The notes under the pieces: model-generated
Seen by the model: the letters and a program-made list of their open reading frames with translations, nothing else
What the model was told of the DNA's origin: nothing
Databases searched by the model: none
In this document: positions 31,941 through 43,697 of the stretch, piece by piece
Position numbering within the stretch: position 1 is the first letter of the stretch
Layout: each line of letters opens with the position of its first letter
Program-made: the position numbers and the translations under genes
Assembly: GCA_030323885.1 (NCBI GenBank)
Contig: CM059189.1
Location: 48,987,015 to 49,051,014, forward strand
Origin: Branchipolynoe longqiensis
Taxonomy: Eukaryota > Annelida > Polychaeta > Phyllodocida > Polynoidae
Length of the DNA: 64,000 nucleotides
Reading direction: 5' to 3'

Positions 31941-34900
31941 ATACTGTTTGTTTAACGACCGACCCCCCCCCCCCCCTCCCCAGCACACAGTAAACATCGG
32001 CTATTGGGAGTTAATCAGCCCCCTCCTGTTTGTTTGTTTAACGACCCCCCCAGCACACAGTAAACATCGGCTATTGGGAGTTAATCAGCCCCCTCCTGTT
32101 TGTTTGTTTAACGACCCCCCCAGCACACAGTAAACATCGGCTGTTGGGAGTTAATCAGCCCCCTCCTGTTTGTTTGTTTAACGACCCCCCCAGCACACAG
32201 TAAACATCGGCTATTGGGAGTTAATCAGCCCCATCCTGTTTGTTTGTTTAACGACCCCCCCAGCACACAGTAAACATCGGCTATTGGGAGTTAATCAGCC
32301 CCATCCTGTTTGTTTGTTTAACGACCCCCCCCCCCCCCCCAGCACACAGTAAACATCGGCTATTCGGAGTTAATCAGCCCCCTCCTGTTTGTTTGTTTAA
32401 CGACCCCCCCCAGCACACAGTAAACATCGGCTATTGGGAGTTAATCAGCCCCCTCCTGTTTGTTTGTTTAACGACCCCCCCCCCCCAGCACACAGTAAAC
32501 ATCGGCTGTTGGGAGTTAATCAGACCCCTCCTGTTTGTTTGTTTAACGACCCCCCCCCAGCACACAGTAAACATCGGCTATTGGGAGTTAATCAGCCCCC
32601 TCCTGTTTGTTTGTTTAACGACCCCCCCCCCCCCAGCACACAGTAAACATCGGCTGTTGGGAGTTAATCAGCCCCCTCCTGTTTGTTTGTTTAATGACCA
32701 CCCCCCCCCCCAGCACACAGTAAACATCGGCTATTGGGAGTTAATCAGCCCCCTCCTGTTTGTTTGTTTAACGACCCCCCCAGCACACAGTAACATCGGC
32801 TATTGGGAGTTAATCAGGCCCCTCCTGTTTGTTTGTTTAACGACCCCCCCCAGCACACAGTAAACATCGGCTATTGGGAGTTAATCAGCCCCCTCCTGTT
32901 TGTTTGTTTAACGACCCCCCCAGCACACAGTAAACATCGGCTGTTGGGAGTTAATCAGCCCCATCCTGTTTGTTTGTTTAACGACCCCCCCACCCAGCAC
33001 ACAGTAAACATCGGCTATTGGAGTTAATCAGCCCCTCCTGTTTGTTTGTTTAAACGACCCCCCCCGCCCCCCCCCCAGCACACAGTAAACATCGGCTATT
33101 GGGAGTTAATCAGCCCCCTCCTGTTTGTTTGTTTAACGACCCCCCCCAGCACACAGTAAACATCGGCTATTGGGAGTTAATCAGCCCCCTCCTGTTTGTT
33201 TGTTTAACGACCCCCCCCAGCACACAGTAAACATCGGCTATTGGGAGTTAATCAGCCCCATCCTGTTTGTTTGTTTAACGACCCCCCCCCCCCCAGCACA
33301 CAGTAAACCATCGGCTATTGGAGTTAATCAGCCCCCTCCTGTTTGTTTGTTTAACGACCCCCCCCCCCCCCCCCAGCACACAGTAAACATCGGCTATTGG
33401 AGTTAATCAGCCCCCTCCTGTTTGTTTGTTTAACGACCCCCCCCAGCACACAGTAAACATCGGCTATTGGGAGTTAATCAGCCCCCCTCCTGTTTGTTTG
33501 TTTAACGACCCCCCCAGCACACAGTAAACATCGGCTGTTCGGGGTTAATCAGCCCCTCCGTTTGTTTGTTTAATCACCCCCCCCCAGCACCCAGTAACCA
33601 TCGCTATTGGGAGTAATCAGCCCCCTCCGTTTGTTTGTTAACGACCCCCCCCCCCCCCAGCACACAGTAAACATCGGCTATTGGAGTTAATCAGACCCCA
33701 TCCTGTTTGTTTGTTTAACGACCCCCCCAGCACACAGTAAACATCGGCTATTGGGAGTTAATCAGCCCCCTCCGTTTGTTTGTTTAACGACCCCCCAGCA
33801 CACAGTAAACATCGGCTGTTCGGAGTTAATCAGCCCCATCCTGTTTGTTTGTTTAACGACCCCCCCCACACTACCGCTCCCCCCCGACCCCCAGCACACA
33901 GTAAACATCGGCTATTGGGAAGTTAATCAGCCCCCTCCTGTTTGTTTGTTTAACGACCCCCCCCAGCACACAGTAAACATCGGCTATTGGGAGTTAATCA
34001 GCCCCATCCTGTTTGTTTGTTTAACGACCCCCCCCCCCCCCCCCCAGCACACAGTAAACATCGGCTATTCGGGAGTTAATCAGCCCCATCCTGTTTGTTT
34101 GTTTAACGACCCCCCCCCAGCACACAGTAAACATCGCTTTGGAGTTAATCAGCCCTCTGTTTGTTGTTTAACGACCCCCCCCAGCACACAGTAAACATCG
34201 GCTGTTCGGAGTTAATCAGACCCATCCTGTTTGTTTGTTTAACGACCCCCCCCCCCCAGCACACAGTAAACATCGGCTATTGGGAGTTAATCAGCCCCCT
34301 CCTGTTTGTTTGTTTAACGACCCCCCCCCACCCCAGCACACAGTAAACATCGGCTGTTGGGAGTTAATCAGCCCCCTCCTGTTTGTTTGTTTAACAACCC
34401 AACCCCCCCCCAGCACACAGTAAACATCGGCTGTTCGGAGTTAATCAGACCCATCCTGTTTGTTTGTTTAACGACCCCCCCCCCCAGCACACAGTAAACA
34501 TCGGCTATTGGGAGTTAATCAGGCCCCCTCCTGTTTGTTTGTTTAACGACCCCCCCCCAGCACACAGTAAACATCGGCTGTTGGGAGTTAATCAGACCCC
34601 ATCCTGTTTGTTTGTTTAACGACCCCCCCAGCACACAGTAAATATCGGCTGTTCGGAGTTAATCAGCCCCATCCTGTTTGTTTGTTTAACGAACCCCCAG
34701 CACACAGTAAACATCGGCTTTTGGGAGTTAATCAGCCCCCTCCTGTTTGTTTGTTTAACGACCCCCCCAGCGCACAGTAAACATCGGCTATTGGGAGTTA
34801 ATCAGCCCCCTCCTGTTTGTTTGTTTAACGACCCCCCCCCCCCCAGCACACAGTAAACATCGGCTGTTCGGAGTTAATCAGCCCCATCCTGTTTGTTTGT

Positions 34901-35692
34901 TTAACGACCCTCCCAGCACACAGTAAACATCGGCTATTGGGAGTTAATCAGACCCATCCTGTTTGTTTGTTTAACGACCCCCCCCAGCACACAGTAGACA
35001 TCGGCTGTTCGGAGTTAATCAGCCCCCTCCTGTTTGTTTGTTTAACGACCCCCCCCCCCCCAACACACAGTAAACATCGGCTATTGGGAGTTAATCAGCC
35101 CCCTCCTGTTTGTTTGTTTAACGACCCCCCCCAGCACACAGTAAACATCGGCTATTGGGAGTTAATCAGCCCCCTCCTGTTTGTTTGTTTAACGACCCCC
35201 CCCCCCCCCCAGCACACAGTAAACATCGGCTGTTGGGAGTTAATCAGCCCCCTCCTGTTTGTTTGTTTAACGACCCCCCCAGCACACAGTAAACATCGGC
35301 TGTTGGGAGTTAATCAGACCCATCCTGTTTGTTTGTTTGTTTAACGACCCCCCCCAGCACACAGTTGACATCGGCTGTTCGGAGTTAATCAGCCCCATCC
35401 TGTTTGTTTGTTTAACGACCCCCCCCCCCCCCCCCCAGCACACAGTAAACATCGGCTATTGGGAGTTAATCAGCCCCCTCCTCTTTGTTTGTTTAACGAC
35501 CCCCCCAGCACACAGTAAACATCGGCTATTGGGAGTTAATCAGCCCCCTCCTGTTTGTTTGTTTAACGACCCCCCCAGCACACAGTAAACATCGGCTGTT
35601 GGGAGTTAATCAGCCCCCTCCTGTTTGTTTGTTTAACGACCCCCCCAGCACACAGTAAACATCGGCTGTTCGGAGTTAATCAGCCCCCTCCT
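31941..35692. repeat. roughly 70-bp satellite with variable C-tracts, about 52 copies
   Basis: The unit contains CAGCACACAGTAAACATCGG, CTATTGGGAGTTAATCAGCC and CCTCCTGTTTGTTTGTTTAA then CGAC plus a C-run of 5-20. The C-run length changes from copy to copy. Variants CTGTTGGG, CTGTTCGG and CTATTGGG, and CCCCATCC versus CCCCCTCC, mark subfamilies. Copies near 33540-33630 and 34130-34160 contain many small deletions, which may be sequencing error. The TTTGTTTAACGAC...ATCGGCTATTGG order resembles the SINE-B end at 41680-41740. Confidence 0.95.
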
Positions 35693-35699
35693 GGGTTGC

Positions 35700-35965
35700 C
35701 AACCCTCACGGTTTCCCCGTAATAAAGGTGTACAATATGTCATCTCCTCATCAACACCTTATCCCGATCTTCTGCTTTTTCATGTGACAATGTTGGCAAC
35801 CCTGCAATACCATTAATATAGTAAGATATATAAAGCTTACGGATTATTGTATTCAAAATGAACCACAGAGCATTCTAATATTTACAAATTGTTCTACGAG
35901 AGTACCCCAGACCCCCTCAATATAGCATCCATTAACTAAGATCTTCCAGATTTTCATTTTCCAGT
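35700..35965. other. unassigned sequence
   Basis: No gene or element recognised. GTTGGCAACCCT occurs near 35693-35708 in similar form and twice more by 35977 (near 35792 and 35966), possibly decayed small repeats. Confidence 0.3.
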
Positions 35966-35974
35966 GTTGGCAAC

Positions 35975-36001
35975 CCTCTCTCTCTTTCTCTCTCTCTCTC
36001 G

Positions 36002-36056
<55 letters not shown>

Positions 36057-36062
36057 GCGCGC

Positions 36063-36094
<32 letters not shown>

Positions 36095-36250
36095 TCTCAC
36101 ACACACACACACGCACGCACGCACGCACGCACGTGACACAGACACAGACACAGACACACACACACACACACAGACACAGACACACACACACACAGACACA
36201 GACACACACACACACACACAGACACAGACACACACACACACACACACCCG
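35975..36250. repeat. CT, CA, GCAC and CAGA microsatellites
   Basis: Consecutive blocks of CT, CA, GCAC/GCGC and ACAGAC repeats. Open frames on both strands of His/Thr or Cys/Val repeats are artefacts. Confidence 0.95.
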
Positions 36251-36395
36251 TGTTGCCTTCCCGTCAACACGGGCTTTACATAGAAATGACACCCGAGAGG
36301 TGTTCAAGTAGGTTGAAGTGAGTTTTCAATCGCTGATGATGATTGAGTGGGGGGGGGGGGGCACTTAAATGTGCCTCGATTTACTGACGGGGTTG

Positions 36396-36732
36396 TACCG
36401 GACGCGGTGGCTGAATTGGTAGACTGCAGTCTTCCCGTGCTGAAGGTAGGGAGTTCGATTCCTGGTCGAGTCAAACTGATGACTTATACAATTTATTCTT
36501 GTCACTACCTAGCCCGGTGCTCGGCATCGCTAGGATAGGACAAGGACTGCACAGAATCAGGATAATGTGACTGTGTGGGATATAGAATCATGGTGCTGGT
36601 TGCCTGGTCTCTCAGTGGGGAAGCACTAACAAGTCACATTGAGTGTGCCATGAGTGCTGTCACAAGTCGGTACAGGTCCTGATATGACCTGAGATGTTGT
36701 CAGGACGTAAAACTCCAAGAACCAAACCAAAC
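36396..36732 (+). mobile_element. SINE-A1, full length
   Basis: Head GGACGCGGTGGCTGAATTGG, B box GGGAGTTCGATTCCTGGTCG, central domain and a tail ending GACGTAAAACTCCAAGAACC. A TIR element lies 30 bp downstream. Confidence 0.9.
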
Positions 36733-36763
36733 TTCCTTGCTCCTGACCCGTCGATATCAATAA

Positions 36764-36959
36764 AGCCCCAGTCACACCTTACCGGATTGAGCAACGGACA
36801 TAAACCGGACAAGGAATTGTCTAGTCGTTGGTGCCTGGTTTCAAAATGTACCGAAATGTGTTGCAACGGCCGCCGGACGAAACGGATGCTAAACGGACAA
36901 GGAACGTACACTAACGAATAGCCAATGGTCCGTTTCTCCGGTAAAGTGTGACAGGGGCT
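36764..36959. mobile_element. 196-bp MITE, TAA target duplication
   Basis: Terminal inverted repeats of 23 bp lie at 36764-36786 and 36937-36959 (starting AGCCCCAGTCACACC; 21 of 23 positions complementary). TAA flanks both ends (36761-36763 and 36960-36962). No coding capacity. A 3-bp TWA target is typical of PIF/Harbinger elements, so that superfamily is the first candidate. Confidence 0.8.
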
Positions 36960-37175
36960 TAACGTACACTGTTTTCTATTGTTGTTGGAGGGAATCAAAG
37001 GCAGTCTTACAGATGTCGGTGTCATTATTATTCCCAGAATGCAACATAGCTGATTAGTGCTAATTAGTCGTCAGAGGACACAGATGGAGGCGATACCTGC
37101 CAGGCTGTCAGCCACCTAAAAAAGGATTAGAAGACAACAAATATCATTAGGGCCCGATGCTGGTTATATGTGTAG

Positions 37176-37484
37176 GTTTTCCGTCCTGGCAACATCTAAG
37201 GTCATATCGGGACGGTACCGACTTGTGGCAGTGCACACTCATGGCGAATTAATAGTGCTGCTGCACTGGGAAATCAGGCCATCGGCATCATGCCCCAATA
37301 TCCCACCCAGTCACATTATCCTAACACTGTGCTAATGAGTCCTTGCCCTATCCTATTAATGGCAAGCGCCAGGCTAGGAAGTGACAAGTATACATTTTAT
37401 AAGTCATTGGTTTGACTGGACTGGAACCGAACTCTCGATCTCCCGCACGGGAGGCCTAGACGCCGATTCGGCCTTCACGCCTGA
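37176..37484 (-). mobile_element. SINE-A1, full length
   Basis: Reverse orientation from GGTTTTCCGTCCTGGCAACA to a head ending CGATTCGGCCTTCACGCCTG. Confidence 0.9.
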
Positions 37485-37750
37485 TCTATATATGTATGTG
37501 ATTTATGTGTATATGTATGTACACATGTGTGTATATAGGAGTCATTCTCAGAAAATGTGAACCACTTTTATGACATGGAAACGAAAATTGAAAACATTCC
37601 AAATAACAGCAGAAGGCATTTCAAATAATATCAGAATCCATATTAATATGAAGGTTTATATATGTTGTGCATATGTCAGAGTTGATGGTATTTTTTACTC
37701 TTTGATTTTGATCTCATGCAAATTGAGAAAGCTGTTGAAATTAACCATGT
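37485..37750. other. AT-rich unassigned sequence
   Basis: Only chance short open frames are seen. It runs into the 22/24-bp repeat. Confidence 0.3.
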
Positions 37751-37751
37751 A

Positions 37752-37988
37752 ACATCCATCATTAACATCGTTTTAACACACATTCATAACATCATTTTAA
37801 CACATCCATAACATCATTTTAACACATCCATAACATCATTTTAACACATCCATAACATCGTTTTAACACACATTCATAACATCATTTTAACACATCCATA
37901 ACATCCTTTTAACACACATCCATAACATCATTTTAACACACCCATAACATCATTTTAACACACATTCATAACATCATTTTAACGCATA
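37752..37988. repeat. 22/24-bp repeat, about 10 copies
   Basis: The unit is CATAACATCATTTTAACACA with either TC or CATT added, giving two interspersed length variants. Confidence 0.9.
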
Positions 37989-38034
37989 CAACAAATTCAA
38001 GCAAGATTTTATTTATTATAGTTAAACCAGTAGG

Positions 38035-38300
38035 CTTGTTTGTTTGTTGTTTTACATCCTAGCAACATCTAAGATCATATCAGTGACAATGCACACTCAT
38101 GGTGACTTATAGTGCTGCCCCACTGGGATACCAGGCCACCAGCACCATGACCTGATATCCCACTCACTCACATTATCCTGACACTGAGCCAACCAGTCCT
38201 TACCCTATCCTAATAATGCTGAGCACCTGGCTAGGAAGTGACATGTATCAATCTTTAAATTGTTGGTTTGACTCGACCAGGGTTCGAACCTGTGGTTTCC
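38035..38300 (-). mobile_element. SINE-A, 5' truncated
   Basis: Reverse orientation from TTGTTTGTTGTTTTACATCC through the linker to GACTCGACCAGGGTTCGAAC. The A-box half of the head is missing. Confidence 0.85.
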
Positions 38301-38654
38301 ACCACTAACATGAGGAACTGGTACCAACCTGCGATATACAATCATGTAATATGTAAATAACCCCTACTAACGTGATCAACTGATATTGAGCAGCGTCCAT
38401 TAACATTCAACTAACATGATAGGGCAAATAGGTTTTTCTGGGTTTTTAGGTCGGTGTTTTTTTTCAGGGAGGGGGGGGGGGGGAATTGAGGTTTCCTATG
38501 GTCCAAATCAAAATTGGCCCAAAATAGTTTGGGCAGTGAATGTATTACATGAAAGCAGTTTGTCGGGTCTGGCCGTGCCCTGGCCGTGCAGGCACCAGTC
38601 TCCCTACCTCTCCATATTGACAACTGAATGCAAAGCAGTGTGGGCCCCAGGTAC

Positions 38655-39612
38655 CCGCGCGCGCGCGCACACACACACACACTCACACACACACTCACAC
38701 ACACTCACACACACTCACACACACTCACACACTCACACACACACTCACTCACTCACAAACACACTCACAGACAGTCACACACACACACTGACACACTCAC
38801 ACACTCACTCACAAACACACTCACAGACACAGACACACACACTCACACACTCACACACACTCACACACACTCACACACACTCACACACACTCACACACAC
38901 TCACACACACTCACACACATACTCACACACACTCACACACGCTCACTCACAAACACACTCACACACTCACACATTCACTCACACACTCACACTCTCACAC
39001 ACACAATCACACACACACTCACACACTCACACTCACACACACTCACACACTCACTCACACACTCACTCACACACTCACATACACACACACACACACACAC
39101 TCACACACACTCACACACTCACACACACTCACACACACTCACGCACACTCACACTCACACACACTCACACACACTCACACACACACACACTCACACCCAC
39201 ACTCACACACACACTCATACACACACTCACACACACACTCATACGCACACTCACACACACTCACATACACACTCACTCACACACACACACTCAGACACTT
39301 ACACACACTCACACACACAGTCATACACATGCATTCACACACACACTCACACACACTTCCACACACTCACACACACTCACACACACACTCACACACACAC
39401 ACACTCACACACACGCACTCACACACACACACACGCACTCACACTCACACACACACTCTCACACACTCACACACACTCTCACACACACTCTCACACACTC
39501 ACACACACTCACACACACTCACACACACACTCACACACACACTCACACACCCACACACACGCTCACACACACTCACACACACTCACACACACACTCACAC
39601 ACAACTACAACT
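38655..39612. repeat. CA/CACACT microsatellite, about 950 bp
   Basis: CACACT and CA runs with occasional CACAGA and CATACA. It gives open frames up to 440 residues of His-Thr repeats, which are artefacts. Confidence 0.95.
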
Positions 39613-39639
39613 ACCAGCACACATACACACCCACGGATT

Positions 39640-39782
39640 CACAGTCAGGATAATGTGACTGAGTGGGATATCAGGTCATGGTGCTATAACGTTGCAATGA
39701 ATGCGCACTGTCACAAGTCGGTACCCATCCTGATATGACCTTAGATGTTGCCAGGATGTAAAACACCAACAACCAACCAACC
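39640..39782 (+). mobile_element. SINE-A, 3' half
   Basis: It begins at CAGTCAGGATAATGTGACTG directly after the microsatellite and ends GGATGTAAAACACCAACAAC with CCAACC. Confidence 0.85.
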
Positions 39783-39870
39783 TCGCCAGCCCTCCGGCCG
39801 TGAAGAAGCGGGGTGCCTTTTAGGCACGGGCCGTGTTCAGTTACCGTGGTGACAGAAGGCGGTGAGAACC

Positions 39871-39926
39871 CGGTATACCCGATACACCCGATACACCCGA
39901 TACACCCGATACACCTGATATCCCTC
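39871..39926. repeat. 10-bp repeat CCCGATACAC, about 5 copies
   Basis: Perfect or nearly perfect decamers. One strand encodes a short Ile-Gly-Cys run with no functional meaning. Confidence 0.9.
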
Positions 39927-39948
39927 ACACCTATGCACCACATGTGCA

Positions 39949-40199
39949 ACCAATGACTTAAGTTTGATGCTTCTCGTTTCCTAGCCAGGTGATCGGCATT
40001 ATTAGGATAAGGCAATGACTCTTTGGTTCAGTGTCAGGATAATGTGACTGAGTGTGATATCAGGTCATGGTGCTGACAGCCTGGTCTACCAGTGGGGCAG
40101 CACTATAAAGTCACCATGAATGCGCACTGTCACAAGTCGGTACCCGTCCTGATATGACCATAGATATTGCTAGGATGTAAAACAACAACAAACAAACCT
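39949..40199 (+). mobile_element. SINE-A, head missing
   Basis: Linker CAACCAATGACTTAAGTTTG, central domain and tail ending GGATGTAAAACAACAACAAA. Confidence 0.85.
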
Positions 40200-40311
40200 A
40201 TGCACCAAGGTGGGCTGGGTGCGGGCTGAGACAGTTACCGGGGGCTAGTCTGGGTTCAAGGAGGCCACCCGGAAATAAAGCTCTCAGTCAGAGCAATAAA
40301 TAGCACCTTAC

Positions 40312-41625
40312 TGATTGATTGATTGATTGGTGGTTGCTTTACGCCGTGTCGGCAGCATAGGCCATATTCACGGCGAGAAATGTTTGTTTTTTGTTCAAAC
40401 CATCACTTTTACATGTAAAAGCAGACAATCAATTATGTGCCAATAGACACTCATTAAATTAGAAAGCTCACAATCATATATTTGTGGTCAAGGGAAACAA
40501 ATTCCCATAGAAAAAGAAAAGTTTTATTAATAATTGATAAAATCTATTTAGTAAACTATATGAGGTGGTACAGTCCAGCTGCCCTCAAAAAGGCTAAAAT
40601 GTTTTCCTGTTTTACCTTAGTAAAAAGGTCATGCATACTGTCTGCAGTGTAGAACTGTTGGCGCAGGGCCAAAAAATCAACGCAACTTAGTAAAATGTGT
40701 TTGAGTGTCAGCGGGGACTGACACCCAATACATTCAGAGGGAGGTTCCCCCTTGAGCAGAAAAGCATGTGTACGCCACAAGTGGCCAATACGGCAGCGGC
40801 TAAGGACCACTTGGTCCCGCCGACCTCCCGCATGAGTCTGTGGTGGTTTTCCCACAGATGGTTCAATTTCTTTAAGTTTATTAATGTTTTCATCCCACTC
40901 ATGTTGCCATTTGGATTTTATGTGGGTGGCTATTAGTGGTTTCAGATCAGAGTGAGGGATCAGACACGGTTCAAGATCACAGTTCAGGGCCTTCTTCGCA
41001 GTCCGATCAGCTCGTTCGTTTCCTTGTATGCCAGCATGGCCAGGCACCCAGCACAGGTGGATGTCATACCCATCCGTTGTCAGTTGGTTCATTTTATAAA
41101 TGACCGTTGCTAGAATAGTGTGATTCGTTTTCAGTCCAGCAACAGCCAGGAGGCAAGAGAACGAATCACTGTATATAACATAGTTAGTGTGGTTGGATAC
41201 CTCGATACACTCCAATGCGAGAAGGAGTGCTCGGGCTTCTGCAGTGAAAATCGAGCTCTGATTGGCCAAACGAACACCAAATTTTCCCATCGGCAGACTG
41301 CCGCAGCAGCTACCCGGCTTTGGTCTGTCGAACCATCAGTGTATATGGAGAGGTGGTCTGCAAACTGGCCTTGAATCTCTGCATGCAGTCCTTGGTACTC
41401 GAGTGGATGTGTCCCAGACTTCCTCAGTTCCGTGAGTCGGAGGATAACCGATGGCTTTCTCAACGACCACGGGGGATGTTCTGGGACTTTGGCATCCTCC
41501 AACACGTCCAAATCCACACCGGTCATGTGGCATACCTGTGGTGGCCCCTACCGAAGACCGTGTTCAGAAGTGACTTTGATGCTGCTTCTCCTGTAGGGAT
41601 GAACCCGAGCTGGTGACCGAATAGG
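40312..41625 (-). mobile_element. LINE 3' region encoding RNase H
   Basis: On the minus strand this runs from a 5' truncation near 41625, through an RNase H and zinc-knuckle ORF, then a 3' untranslated region to GACACGGCGTAAAGCAACCA and a CAAT repeat at 40312-40330. The same 3' terminus occurs alone at 45514-45545. The ORF is frameshifted near 41290. Confidence 0.8.
40556..41526 (-). pseudogene. RNase H plus zinc-knuckle domain of a LINE, frameshifted
   Basis: RNase H removes template RNA during retrotransposition. The upstream frame (41526-41290) has IYTDGSTDQSRVAAAAV with the first catalytic Asp. A frame change near 41290 leads to a 244-codon frame with IFTAEARALLLAL (Glu), YVIYSDSFS (Asp) and HAGIQGNERADRTAKKA (last Asp). 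The C-terminus has RCRIGHLWRTHAF and a CxxC-H-C knuckle (CIGCQSPLTLKHILLSC). This order is typical of LINEs of the I/Jockey group that carry RNase H. All four acidic residues can be seen, split by the frameshift. A stop lies upstream of the 41526 start. Confidence 0.85.
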
Positions 41626-41666
41626 GAGAGTGCTGGCTTCCCGTGCAGAAGGTCGGGAGTTCGATT
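41603..41666 (+). mobile_element. SINE-A1 head split by SINE-B
   Basis: GTGACCGAATAGGGAGAGTG to GGGAGTTCGATTC, then SINE-B. The SINE-A continues at about 41970 with GTCAAAATAATTACTTAC. Confidence 0.8.
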
Positions 41667-41966
41667 CAAAATAAAGTAAAGCTTGCTTTATTTAACGACG
41701 CCTCTAGAGCGCATTGATTTTTATCATTGGCTATTGGACGTCAAACATATGGTCATTCCGACATATTTCTTTGGAGGAAACCCGCTGCCACCACATAAGC
41801 TACTCTTTCCGATATGCACTTTCCCACAGACAGTACAGCACATACTGTGGACCACTGGTTAGAACGGAAAATAGCCCAAACTGCAAATGTGTCCACGGAA
41901 CAGGATCGATAGGATGACTGACACCTTCACGTGTAGACATTCTACCGCCTCAGCTATGTCCTGCTC
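41667..41966 (-). mobile_element. SINE-B, full length
   Basis: On the minus strand the head is GCAGGACATAGCTGAGGCGG then GTAGAATG (A-box-like), followed by CCTATCGATCC (B-box-like). The body includes AAACCGAT-type and GGGTTTCCTCCAAAGAAATA segments, and the end reads GCGTCGTTAAATAAAGCAAG. It matches 60017-60205. I recall closely similar SINEs as abundant in molluscs, but this is memory, not a search. Confidence 0.75.
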
Positions 41967-41969
41967 CCC

Positions 41970-42234
41970 AGAGTCAAAATAATTACTTACAAAATTGATG
42001 CCTGTCGCTACCTAGCCTGGTGCTGGTCATTGCTAGGATAGGGCAAGGACTGGTTTGTGTACTAGCAGGATAATGTGACTGAGTGGGATATTGGGTAATG
42101 GTGCCCACGACCTGGTTTCCCAGTGAGGCAGCACTATGAAGTCGCCATGAGTGAGCACTGTCACAAGTCGGTACCCATCCTGATTTGACCTTATATATTG
42201 GTAGGACGTAAAACTCCAACAACCAAGCAACCAA
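41970..42234 (+). mobile_element. SINE-A continuation after SINE-B
   Basis: Linker CAAAATTGATGCCTGTCGCT to ACGTAAAACTCCAACAACCA. It completes the copy that begins at 41603. Confidence 0.8.
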
Positions 42235-42289
42235 CTGTCTAGCGACAAAACAATCTCGTTTTGTTTTGTACATTAGTTGAATAAGATGG

Positions 42290-42500
42290 GATAGCCGAAT
42301 GAATTGAGCGTCCATCTCCCATTCTGGTAGATCGTGGGTTCGAACCCTGGTCGAGTCAAACCAATGATTTAAAAATTGATACTTGTCACTTCCTAGCCTG
42401 TTGCTCGGCATTATTAGAATAGGGCAAGGAGCCGTGGAATGAGGAAGACCAATCGTCCACAATTGAAATTTCCTCTGCAACTAATCTACCCAACAAAAAA
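42290..42500 (+). mobile_element. SINE-A2 head with the alternative tail
   Basis: Head GATGGGATAGCCGAATGAAT, B box GGGTTCGAACCCTGG and linker, then a switch after GGGCAAGGAGC to GTGGAATGAGGAAGACCAAT and AATTTCCTCTGCAACTAATC. The tail matches 1393-1490, defining a subfamily with a different 3' module. Confidence 0.75.
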
Positions 42501-42539
42501 GAGAAAATAAGTAGGGCAAATTTGAATCGCGGACAATTT

Positions 42540-42700
42540 CCTTGCCCTATCCTAGTAATGCTGAGTGCAAGGCGTATCAGTTTTTAAGTCATTCATTTGA
42601 CTCTGCCAGGGTTCGAACACAGGGGTTTGAATCCAGAGTTTCGAATCCCACGACCTACCGGAATGGGAGGCGGATGCTCAACTCATTCGGCCATCGCGTC
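42540..42700 (-). mobile_element. SINE-A2 head and linker fragment
   Basis: Reverse orientation: CCTTGCCCTATCCTAGTAAT to CTCAACTCATTCGGCCATCG. The B-box region is duplicated (GTTCGAACACAGGGGTTTGA then TTTCGAATCCCACGACC). Confidence 0.8.
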
Positions 42701-42734
42701 AATGTGTGTCAGTTCTTCACTTGTTGTGTCAGTC

Positions 42735-42806
42735 TCATGTCTCATAGTGTCTCATAGTGTCTCATAATCATATTGTCTCATAGTGTCTCATAGTGTCTCA
42801 TAAACT
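42735..42806. repeat. TGTCTCATAG decamer repeat
   Basis: About seven copies of GTGTCTCATA, interrupted by AATCATAT. Confidence 0.85.
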
Positions 42807-43031
42807 GCCTGCAGCTGAGTGACTGTTCGCAGTGGCAAGGCGCAGGAGCCGTTTCAATGGTCAAGTAGCGTAAAAACAGGCAGCAAAGCTCAAGATTAAA
42901 TTCTAGCAAATCCCGATATTTCTAGTGTTTAGACGTGGCAAAGAAATGGTAAAAAAAAGAACTGGATTTCTCGTTTTTTCCCCATAATTCAGTTTAAAGT
43001 TGTAGTGCATGAGTAGAACCAGACCTCCTCA

Positions 43032-43250
43032 TAGCCTAGCACTCGGCGTTAATAGGATAGGACAAGGACTGGTGAGGACAGTATCAGGATAATGTGACTG
43101 TGTGGGATATCGGGTCATGCTGCCAGTGGCCTGGCCTCCCAGTGGGGCAGCAACATAAAATCACTCTGAGTGGCACTGTTACAATTTGGTACCCGCCCTG
43201 ATATGACCTTAGATGTTGCGAGGACATAAAACACCAACAAACAAAACAAA
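43032..43250 (+). mobile_element. SINE-A, head missing
   Basis: Starts in the linker (CCTAGCACTCGGCGTTAATA) and ends AGGACATAAAACACCAACAA. Confidence 0.85.
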
Positions 43251-43696
43251 TATCTACATATTCTAACAGTATATATAGTTTAGTCGCAAAGTAGCCTTAC
43301 CTTATAAATAGGTCTAGCGTAGTAAATGAAACCAGTGCAAGCCGCTGTTGAATTGTGTCGCAACAATAGATGATTTCCACCACCAACCCGCCCTCTGATG
43401 GCAGTGGCAATAACTAATATGGGTGGCAACTTACTGTGCAGGTTCCCTGGGGAAGTGTACAAATTCATAATTATACTGTTAGTTCGTTTTAGATATATAT
43501 GTGTGCATATATATTTCTCTAACCTCTGGGCAGTAATCACCATAGCTGTGTCTTCACGTGGTGCATTTTATTTGATTGTAATTAGACTCAGCCGGTTATA
43601 TGTAGACTGTTGTACCTGGGTGTTTAGCTGTAGGTAAAACTAGCTATTCTTGTAACACTTGATATTCATATAGCGAAGCAATTCTAGATTGTAGAA
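43251..43696. other. unassigned sequence left of the 38-bp array
   Basis: AT-rich, no recognised gene or element. Confidence 0.3.
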
Positions 43697-43697
43697 T

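Noticed and set aside
38416..39738. 440-residue His-Thr open frame
   Set aside because: Translation of a CA/CACACT microsatellite.
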